A program made the translations under genes and the position numbers. From Atherinomorus stipes (lineage: Eukaryota > Chordata > Actinopteri > Atheriniformes > Atherinidae), in the NCBI GenBank assembly GCA_023101725.1, contig JALJCO010003012.1, positions 303,001-367,000 of the forward strand: DNA of 64,000 nt. The letters are read 5' to 3'. This document shows, piece after piece, positions 41,501-50,147 of this stretch. Each line of letters begins with the position of its first letter. The stretch's first letter is position 1. The notes beneath the pieces are model-generated. The model searched no databases. It was not told where the DNA came from and saw only the letters and a list, made by a program, of their open reading frames with translations.

Positions 41501-44500
41501 TTTTTACAGATTCTGATCTCACTGAAAGGTTTTTAAACTATTATTTAACATCAGAGCCAACCACACTTTGTTCCCATATTTGTGCCTGCCTATGAGAATA
41601 ATGTGAGGGAGTAAGATTCAGGTCCCAATCATAAAATGCATTAAAAGAATGCAGAAAGAACTAGAAAAGCACTTGAAGAGCAAAGACCTCTGCCAAGCAG
41701 CTCTTATCCCCCTCATATTGTGATTCACAACAAAAACTTATACTCTTGCATTCATTTAATCTACATCATTGGATTCTTTGACCATGAAAACATACCAATA
41801 CACACTCAGAAACAGAGGTATGAGACAGGAACATTTCTGTACCTGTAGGTACATTTTTTTTACAAATGTTCTCTCAAAAGTACAATATTGGTCTTTATCA
41901 GGCCAGAAGTACCTATATACTATGAAAAAGGGTCCAAAGTAATAAAAAGTACAAATTTGTACCATGTCAACCCTAAGGGTACCTGCAGCATTGAAAAATG
42001 TGCGTAGCTTGTACAATAACTATAAATAGTTGTACTTCTAAACAGTAATATACTTATAGTTATGTTATGATTTTCATAATAATCATAGTAATCATAGTTA
42101 TAATTATATGTATAATTACATATGTGTTTGGTCTAATATTCATATAATAATTATTCATTTATTATTAGCATCTTTGGTTGTTGTCATAATCTCTATTTTA
42201 TTGACTTTTATTCATAATTTTTAATTGGTTTAATTGTACTTTATTAACTCATACAGCTTGATAAGGTACAAAAATGGACAAGGACCGAAGGTACAGAAAT
42301 GTCTTTCAGAAAGGAACACCCCCAGCGACAAGCTTTGTACCCTTTTAAGTACAAATTGGTACCTCTATTTTTGAGTGTGTGGCATCTGGAGTCATGCTTG
42401 CATCACTATTACTTCATTACAATCAATATTTCCATAATGGGGGTTTTCTTCTGGATCTAGCTCCGTTGCTATCGAAAATGTGTCAATTCCGTTGACATAT
42501 TCCCGATTCAGCAAAGTCTTGGCTACAATTTGGTGTTAGTTGCATGTCTGTATCTTCGTTACCTTTCAGCATTGAAAATTGCAACGACTCCCTTATTTTT
42601 GAGTGTTCGAGATCATAGTATCCAGAACTTTCTTTGGATCCAGATCAACTTTTGGAACATTATAGAACTCATTGAGATCCTTTCTTGTAATTTCGTACCA
42701 AACACTCGCAAGTAGTCACGCCTGTGGCTTGCGGGAGACGAATATCAGGCGGCGCTGGACATCTGAAGCGCGTGACCAGGTAGGGAGGTTAGGGTTAGGG
42801 CTTAGGGGGGGAAGGGTTAAAATAAACGACTGTAAACGGTAATATGGGCGGAGTCGGAGGTCCGACCCCGCCCAATATCCGTCTCTACCTCGTCCCGCAA
42901 GCCGCAGGCAGGACTTTCTCAGCACTCGGGCCATTTGTATGGAGTTGTATGCAAAAATTCCAAAATTTGGCCAATCTCCTATGATAAAGAATCATTCCAA
43001 AAAAATTCCTGGATCCAGTGGTTGATCCGGATCACCACCAAAATATAATGGGTTTGTCCTTGGGCCGAGGCACACGGCTGGTGAAAATCCACGGCTGGTC
43101 AATCCGTCCAGAACTTTTACCGTAAAGTTGCTGACAGACAGACAAACAAACCAACGCTACCAAACACATAAACTTACCCAAATGATTGACTCCCAACTGC
43201 ATTTCAAACCCATCGGTTGTCTTGGAGTGGGGACACATCATGATGCCTGCATTATTTATCAGGATATTCAATTGTTTCTCCTCTGAAAAATAACACATTG
43301 TAAACATTAGAAAGGGGCATATATGTTAAGAGAAAAAAAGAAATGTTTGCATTCCTTGTCTCTTCACTATGGCAGCATTATCATGCAAGGCAGTGACAAC
43401 TTCTTCCTAGCATCTGAGCTCTAACCGACCCATTAATTCTAAGAATCTCTTTCAGGGGCTTCTGTTATTTGTAAATTAACTCAAACCTTTGTTGATGACT
43501 TCAGCAAATGCCCTGATGGACTTTGTATCAGACAGATCCAGTTTCCTGATGACCAAATTCTCATTTCCTGTGTCCTCCAAGATGTCGGTCCGTGCTTCCT
43601 CCGCCCTCTCCAGGTCTCTGCACGCCATGATGATGCGAGCACCTGGAAAGCGAAGGCCAGCAATAAGAAGTTAATTATGGGAAGCAAGAAGAAGGCTTGT
43701 TGATTTCACAACCTCCTTATCCCAGCTCTACAGCTTAAGTAAACCCAGGACTGTTTGTTTATGTGCGCTCAACCCCCCCCCCCCCATGTATAACTTATTT
43801 CACTCACTGAGGTTGTTTACCAACCCGTGACAGCCAGCTCACAAAAAATACACTGAATGAATGAATGAGTAGGAGTTTAAAATCACTTTAGTTTCCAAAC
43901 TCAAATTACCGCGTCTTTACTCATTAGCAGGCATCTACCCCCCCCCCCCCCCCCCCCCCCCCCCCCGCCGCCATCAGATAAGTAATGGAGTCTCTAAATC
44001 TCTGTGTACTTCTGATCATCCTCTAATGATTTATAAGCTCTCACTCAGGATCTCATTCAGCCAACTGCTCCACTTGCATGAACACAAGACCCTCTCAACT
44101 GTGTCATTCTCATTCACCACTGACACAAATTACTGCACATCCTCCTTAATGAGCACAGAGAGGGGTTTTGAGGACACATGCATACACCCTTTCTCTTAGC
44201 CAAACACAGCATGCATGCATGCACCCCCACAAAAAACAAAAAAACTTACATATACCAAGACAACACCCCTAAACCACCCAATACCACAAACATCCTCATA
44301 CAAACTCGTGCACATATACACTGCAATTAAGGCAGAGAAGAGCCATTAATCAGTTGGAGCGTAGCATCTGTGCCCCATCACTGCGTCTTTGTTTCCATCC
44401 TGCTGCTCCCTTGTGGGAAAATCCCAATTGTTCCAGAGTAGCCACGTTCATTCAGATCAAAAACTTAGCAATACACAGTCAGTAATACACAAGTAGTGTC

Positions 44501-45990
44501 TCATAAACCAAGGGATGATTACACAGTTAAAACGATCTATTATAGTATTTTCAGACTTAAAAACAAGTAGTCCAATCACAGTGCTTAAACACTGTGCACA
44601 TTTTCCATCTTCAAAGTCTCAGATTCACTAAAACGGGGGTTGTTGAACCAAACAGGAAGGTGATTTAACATGTTGTGATTTGGTTTGATTTTCTGCGGTA
44701 GGAGGCTGCTGCCCCAGGTATCACAGGCTGTTATGAATCTGTGTAAATCTAATCATGTCATTACATAATCTCATTTGCTGAAAGATGATACCATCAATTG
44801 ACAGGGAATCCTCCAGGAGCTAAAGGCACAGTGCCATCATTTCACCACAGAGAGGATTTATCTTTCTGTCTCTGCCTCTCTTCTTCCTTTTTCACTTATC
44901 TTTTACATTGTTCTTCTATCATTTGACTTATAACAGCAAACATCAAATTTTGACATTATCAAATTAAAGTTATTATAACAGTCGAATGAAGGGCAGTTTC
45001 AAAAAGTGGAAGGTGAATAAACAATAATGTATGCAGATTTAGTTTTTTATACGACTTACCAGGTCTGTATTTGTGTGTGTGTGTGTGTGTGTGCATGCGT
45101 GGAAGGCTGCACCCCCCCATTGCTCTTTGTTGTCTGTCTGGCTGATGAGAGGATCAGACCCTCACAATGCTCCCTCTGTCTTCCTGACGCCTCATCAGCC
45201 TTACATCAATACCATCTGTCTATCACTAGAACATTAATCAATGTGTAAAAGATAACATAAATACACTCATCCTAACTTCTTGGTTATGGAAACATGAAGT
45301 GAAGTTATGCTATGAGGGTGTTCAATCCCCCAAAGCACCCAAAACACACAGAATGAAGTTGAAGTAATAGAGATTAAGCCTGATTAACAGGTAAAGATTA
45401 CACTCTCAGGCTTTACAAGTGCTTAAACGTGGGGGAAAGGGAAGAACGCTGCATGTTAAGTTACAGTTTAAAAGTTAATTAAGGTACACAACAAACAAAT
45501 ACTCTTATGACTGATAAACACACAGCTGGACGGGGAGTACCTCTCCTTGCCAGGTCCCTGGCAGTTTCTTTGCCGATGCCAGTGTTGGCTCCAGTGATGA
45601 TGACTGTTTGCCCATCTAACCTCTCCTCAGATGACCAGCGGTTACAGCACACACTCCTGATTAGCACACACAAGTAGGACCATTCAGTAAATCATTACAA
45701 CCCTCCATCATAAGGTTTTAATTGCTACTGATCTCAGTCTTTATTACTTGTCTCAAATTTCAAACTAATTATGAAAGACTGAAAGGTTATAAACACACCC
45801 GCACAAAGCCTTTTTTAAAAACTCCAGAATGACAAGGATCGACATTTAACTATTCTCACAACACCAAATAACCTAAGGTACAGTAGCAGCCTCTAAATCT
45901 GCTTAAAATTTCTTACATTCCGGTCATTAATGGAGCCAGCCAAACCTTTTAGCTGGTGGAAATCTTTTTTTCCTCCTACCTGCAGTCCAT
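38593..45990 (-). CDS. rdh12l: Retinol dehydrogenase 12-like SDR, tandem copy 1 (complete, 297 aa, 7 exons)
   Basis: An NADP(H)-dependent short-chain dehydrogenase of the RDH11/12/13/14 group, expected to interconvert retinal and retinol and reduce lipid aldehydes at ER membranes. Exons in transcript order: 45990-45980 (MDC), 45656-45541, 43642-43487, 43282-43178, 40878-40669, 39018-38826, 38695-38593. All donors are GT and all acceptors AG; phases are consistent, and the CDS is 894 nt. Motifs: cofactor site TGANTGIG at residues 25-32, NNAG at 104-107, catalytic Asn127 in VNHLG, Ser155, and YGQSK with Tyr180 and Lys184, then LHPG. There is no N-terminal hydrophobic anchor, unlike human RDH12. 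Introns 4 and 5 hold MITEs, a SINE and LINE tails. The usual NVSS before the active Ser is VVAS here. Subfamily assignment is from remembered similarity to RDH12; the exact ortholog name is uncertain. Confidence 0.94.
39150..39330 (-). repeat. LINE 3' tail relic, in RDH copy 1 intron
   Basis: CAACTCAACTTTATTTGTAG is the reverse complement of the common L2-type LINE terminus and is followed by AT-rich 3' UTR-like sequence. Confidence 0.5.
39781..40014. mobile_element. hAT-type MITE with a Tc1-end fragment inside, 234 bp
   Basis: Ends TAGGGCTGCAATAATTAGTC and, from the right, TAGGGCTGTCACAAACTATT. Perfect target duplication TTTGCTAC at 39773-39780 and 40015-40022. Inside, 39,838-39,908, is an inverted pair with ACCAGTCAAAAGTTTG ends, a minimal Tc1-type MITE. 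All in an intron of RDH copy 1. Confidence 0.9.
40086..40273 (-). mobile_element. tRNA-derived SINE, same family as 16,023-16,219
   Basis: Minus-strand copy with the T-rich (reverse A-tail) end at left and the tRNA-like head at right. Short direct repeats AGGAAGATG flank it (40077-40085, 40274-40282). Lies in RDH copy 1 intron 5. Confidence 0.85.
41800..42380. mobile_element. MITE with ends ACACACTCAGAAACAGAGGT, 581 bp
   Basis: The right end is the reverse complement, with a few changes. GTAC-containing motifs (GGTAC, GTACAAA) recur along the body. In RDH copy 1 intron 4. Confidence 0.75.
42390..43165. repeat. Interspersed repeat hosting a GC-rich inverted-repeat element
   Basis: Phrases GGATCACCACCAAAATATAA and CAGACAGACAAACAAAC belong to a common fish repeat. 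Inside it, 42,718-42,910 is bounded by inverted GCCTGTGGCTTGCGGGA-type ends and contains GGTTAGGGTTAGGG. Confidence 0.55.
43938..43966. repeat. C29 homopolymer
   Basis: Twenty-nine C's in intron 2 of RDH copy 1; another 13-C run at 43,773-43,785. On the transcribed RNA this is a G-run. Confidence 0.9.
45072..45093. repeat. (GT)n microsatellite
   Basis: About eleven GT units in intron 2 of RDH copy 1. Confidence 0.9.
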
Positions 45991-46102
45991 TTTTCCTCGA
46001 AAGCAACTGATTTCCACTTGAGGATCGGTGAAACGAGCCACGCACCCCCTTCAGTCTGCACCCAACAGTTCATCAGCGGGTTTCGTGCCTGTCATCTCTC
46101 TT

Positions 46103-46108
<6 letters not shown>

Positions 46109-46141
<33 letters not shown>
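46109..46141. repeat. (CT)n microsatellite in the 5' flank of RDH copy 1
   Basis: About 16 pure CT units, reading GA on the gene strand, lie roughly 120-150 nt upstream of the copy 1 start codon. Such tracts can act as GAGA-type elements or simply be neutral microsatellites. Confidence 0.9.
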
Positions 46142-46144
<3 letters not shown>

Positions 46145-46292
46145 CCCCGCTGCGTTTGTTTCACATCTGAGGTCTGGGCCAATCAGCAGCGAGCTGACGC
46201 ATAATTGATTCACAAGTTCCAGGCTGGAGAGCAGGCGGCTCTCCTGTTGCCTCCTGCTGTCTGCCACTCCTGCGATTTAAAGTCTGCTGCAC

Positions 46293-46298
46293 TTTATA
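46293..46298 (-). promoter_or_regulatory. Candidate TATA box of RDH copy 1
   Basis: TATAAA is read on the minus strand (plus strand TTTATA) about 300 nt upstream of the copy 1 ATG at 45990. A (CT)n tract at 46109-46141 lies between it and the ATG, probably in the 5' UTR or core promoter. Position is plausible but unproven. Confidence 0.3.
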
Positions 46299-47059
46299 TG
46301 CAACGAAAATAACGGATCATAACTCAGCGCAGCAAAATGTGACATTAATGGAAGCATTGAAACAAAGCAAATGCATTTATAAATCTGCTTCAAACGGAAG
46401 ATTTTTACTACCATATTATGTTTTACTTTTCTTTTTTCCTTGCTTGACTACTGCTGCCCCCCCCCCCTCTCTGGATTTCCTTTGAAATATCCAGAGGACC
46501 TACAGAACTTGGCATGGGCCCAAAATAATTAGCTCTACTTTTTCCGTATAATAATAATAAAGGGATAGAAGAAAAAAAATCCCTAAAAAAAATCAACAAC
46601 TTTAAAACAGAATATGATAGTTGAGAAAAAAAATACTACAAATATTCCTTTATACCTTTGTCTCATAATGATTTTGTGGCAATAAAAAGAAAACATGAGG
46701 GGTTTTCAGGAAACAAGAGTACTACATACTGATAGTATCTAGACAACTGTAGCAAGTGATTTAGGCTGAACATGTCAGATGGTAAACAGGACTGCTTGTT
46801 GTCCTCAGCATCTGCCTTCTGGCTTTCTCTGACCAGCTGCTGGCTGAAGCAGACAAGTAGAGGTTGGTCTACTTTTTATTGTTTGTCTACCACAATAAAG
46901 TACTGGCAGTGCTGCTGTTTAATGTAAACAAAGCCATACATGTAGTCCTAGAGGTCATTTTTTACGTTCTCCATAAGTTTTCTGCAAAATCATCAAAAAC
47001 AAATATTTGATTTAATCATTATAATATACAGAATTAAACCATTATAATAAAAAAAAAGA

Positions 47060-47445
47060 GTTTTGCCATCTACATTTGTCCTCATTTATTCATACCCTCC
47101 AATGAAAGACAATGTAAAATTTGCAATAGCTATTCGAATAACAAAACCTAAAAAAGTAATAATAAATAAAAATTTACTAAATTATACCTTTGTGAAAAAA
47201 AATATTGGTTTTGAATTGTAGTTGAAATAAATAATAATGAAAACAAATGAAGCTGTACCAGACAGTTTATTTTCTGTTTGTTTTTAATATTTCCGTTAAA
47301 TCACAATTAAAAATATAATGTCATGATTTTTTATAAATCTTTTATGTATCATTACTTTTACTTTTTTCAATTAAAACTTATTTTACTGACAGCCAAATTT
47401 TTTCCCTTTTTTTAATGGGAGGGTATGAATAATTTTGAGGATGAC
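47060..47445. mobile_element. Non-autonomous Tc1-like element, family member 1
   Basis: Ends TTTGTCCTCATTTATTCATA and a right terminus GGAGGGTATGAATAATTTTG. The body is AT-rich and internally deleted compared with the 49,255 copy. It lies just downstream of exon 7' and is part of the duplicated unit. Confidence 0.65.
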
Positions 47446-47735
47446 TGTAAAATGGTGTGTGTGTGTGGGGGGAGGGGGGGGGGGGGGGGGGGGATTCCCA
47501 GTATAGAGACAAAACCAAAACATACAGCTGATAGATGTAACACAACCATGAATTAACAGAAAAATACAAAGGGGGTATAAATAGTGTTTTAATGACCCAA
47601 AATAAGAAAATCTACAAAAAGTTGATACACAAATTAAATGAAAGAGGAAAAAAAAATACAAAAGCCCTGGAAAATGATTGCAAAGAGATTTAAAATAACT
47701 AGAAACTAAAACGAACAAGACCAGTTGAGGACATT

Positions 47736-47741
47736 TTTATT
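47736..47741 (-). terminator. Poly(A) signal after exon 7' (duplicated)
   Basis: AATAAA on the minus strand about 145 nt after the exon 7' stop, within sequence duplicated from the 3' UTR of RDH copy 2. The presence of a signal keeps open the possibility of a real alternative 3' end. Confidence 0.45.
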
Positions 47742-47882
47742 TAGAGCAGTTATTTATACCTTTTTTCCTACTGGAAAACGTCTCAGCCTTCATAATTCCA
47801 CCAATCTATTACGATGATTTTTTTAAAGCCTGTATTACTTAAAAAAAATCATGTCCATCACATGCATAACATCCAGTAAAAC

Positions 47883-48006
47883 TCAGAAGATGCTAATGCT
47901 GCTGCAGCCTGCAGGTGAGCTCTTCACCTCCAGCAGATGCCCAACATGTGGGAGCTTAAAGGCCCTCAGCTTCAAGGCAGCGCCATCATCCTGAGCTGCC
48001 CTGCAG
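47883..48006 (-). pseudogene. Duplicated, altered RDH terminal exon 7 (exon 7')
   Basis: A copy of the last exon of RDH copy 2. Relative to the original it lacks 21 bp between two CAAACAG direct repeats. The loss removes the first seven codons but recreates a CAAACAG acceptor. It also carries one extra base near the tail, so the original stop is bypassed. Spliced to exon 6' it still reads in phase for 41 codons, ending at TGA 47885-47883, with a C-terminus unlike the family consensus (the normal last residues are lost). Called pseudogene because of the tail damage; a functional alternative terminal exon is not excluded. Confidence 0.6.
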
Positions 48007-48229
48007 CTGTTTGAAGGGGAAAGAAGAAATTACAAAGAAAGTCGATGTTATGACTTAGATAAATAAACTAACAGTACAGTTTCTGCCAACACTGCATGCC
48101 ATGAAAGGAATAAAAACATCCTTTTTTTTACGGGATAGAAGTTAGATTGCCAGAAACCTTTTCTTTTACGAGATGCCAAGTTTGACTCATTTCATCAGCG
48201 GCGGCTGTGCTACTGGTTTTAAAACCTAC

Positions 48230-48422
48230 CTGTAGAATCCCCCAGTGAGCATCTGGTTCTCAGAGGTTACGGTGCAGTAGATGGAGGTGTACGCTCCCTC
48301 AGCAGGGGTCCTGATCAGGAAACTGAATGTCTTGGCTATATCCACCAGAGGGCGCCTTATGTGCCTTGTAATTTCAGTATTCACCATGCCGGGGTCCACT
48401 GAGAATGCCGTCACACCTAGAG
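48230..48422 (-). CDS. Duplicated RDH exon 6 (exon 6')
   Basis: A 193-nt copy of exon 6 of RDH copy 2, located 2,231 bp downstream on the same strand. I count three differences from the original: two change the protein (Ile to Thr, Pro to Ser) and one is silent. Acceptor (CCAG) and donor (AG|GTAGGT) are intact and the frame is open, so copy 2 exon 5 could splice to it without a frameshift. No copies of exons 1-5 accompany it. It is either a usable alternative exon or the remains of a partial tandem duplication. Confidence 0.85.
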
Positions 48423-49254
48423 CTGGAGAGGAAGGTTTAGCTACAGAGGTTCCTCTTTGATGGAAGGATATAGATGTTTGATTAGATCATACATTATTTT
48501 TTACCAGTGGGATGAAAAATGTCCTTGCTGGGTAACAGGAATAGATTTTAAAATGATTAAAATTTCTATCATTGATAGCATATAAAAGTTAATAGATGTG
48601 TAGAACTCAACACACTATTATTGCTCAGAAAAACATCTTTTTTATGAAAATGTTTGCAATATATTTGCATCCTTGAAGAAGAATCGGCTTCTTCGAGTCA
48701 TCAGTCATACAATCTTTCATGCCAAAAAGAGAGAAAAACTGGAAAATGTATTAAAATACTTTACAGTAAAGGTAAAAATCTTTGCCATGCATCCTTAACT
48801 CAAGAAAAGCTGATTGTGTTAAATAATGTTTGATTTTGGGTTGAATAACTTTACACTGTTACCCAGAATGATATGCTGTTATACAGGAATGATACTGCAA
48901 GATTTTAAAGTATTTTATTACTCATCTAATTAACATACTGTACATTATGATGTGTGCATTACACTAAGGTGGACTTATTTCTACCAAACAGAACTTAGGC
49001 ACTGCAGCGGCCTCCACAGGTGTCAGCTTTTCTGACCAATCTTTGTTAAAAACATCTGCTCGGGCGTGTGGGTCAGACTCTTCAGAACTTTGTCAGACCA
49101 AGGTCTTTCAGTTCCCTGTACAGCTTTTCCAGTTGCAACTGATACTGATTTATTTCTGTTACTTTTCCTTTTGTCTAATAAATCCTTTTTTTCTCTTTTC
49201 AACTCATCCAGACTCCTTTATTTTTTTCTGCACCCACACCATTATCATACAGTA

Positions 49255-49797
49255 AATTATACAGTTGTCCTCAAAATGATTCATACCTTCCAATTTCAGA
49301 AAAGGCTAAATTCACGATAGTAATTCAAATAACAAGAAACTACAGAAACTAATAATTAATAAAAAAAATTACAAAATTATAATTCAGTAAAATGAATGAT
49401 TGCTTTTCAATTGTGGTTGGAAATAATGATAAGAAAAAACAAATAATCAAAACTGTCCCAGATGCATTAGAGCACCTTTCCCATGAACAATGGACCAAAA
49501 TACCAGTCAGCAGGTGTAGAAGTCTTTTTGAACATCAGAAAAAACACCTGATTGCCGTGTTGACCTCTAAGTGTTGCTCAACAAAATTTTAGCTTCAGAG
49601 CCCCATCATGCTTGTTTACTTGTTTTATTTTTTGTGGGTTTGTTTTCAAAATTTCTTTCGAACCACAATTCAAATTCAGTGTCATGATTTTCATAGAATT
49701 TTTATGCATTTTTACTTTAGTCAATTTCAACTCATTTCCCTGACAGCAAATTTTTTTTCCTTCTTTATTTGGAGGATATAAATAATTTTGAGGACAA
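49255..49797. mobile_element. Tc1-like element remnant, family member 2
   Basis: Inverted ends TTGTCCTCAAAATGATTCAT / TTTTGAGGACAACC. Within it a frame reads EQWTKIPVSRCRSL..HQKK then LIAVLTSKCCSTKF, the C-terminal pattern of Tc1 transposases, so this is an internally deleted Tc1 element. Confidence 0.75.
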
Positions 49798-49934
49798 CCA
49801 TATACACCCAAAAGTAAAAAAGAAAATTTATGAAAAATAAAATCAAAGAGGCAAAACAAGCACAAAACCCCTGGAAAATTAGACTTAGAATAACTAGAAA
49901 GAAACTCAAAAGAACAAGAAGATTTGAGGACATT

Positions 49935-49940
49935 TTTATT
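49935..49940 (-). terminator. Candidate poly(A) signal of RDH copy 2
   Basis: AATAAA on the minus strand about 210 nt after the copy 2 stop codon. The surrounding sequence is duplicated around 47,736. Confidence 0.5.
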
Positions 49941-50147
49941 TAGAGCGGTTATCTTCATACCTTTTTTCCCACTGGTAAACATCTCAGCCATCATAATTAC
50001 ACCAATCTAACTACAATGATCTTATTTAAGCCTGTATCACAAATCATGTCCATCACATGCATTACATTCAGTAAAACTCAGAATATTTATGGCAATGAAT
50101 GGGGTATTGTTGCATATAAATGCTGCTGCAGCCTGCAGGTGAGCTGT

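Noticed and set aside
47378..47718. Two overlapping minus-strand frames with Pro and His runs
   Set aside because: The Pro/His runs come from the GT/G homopolymer at about 47,456-47,493 read on the other strand.
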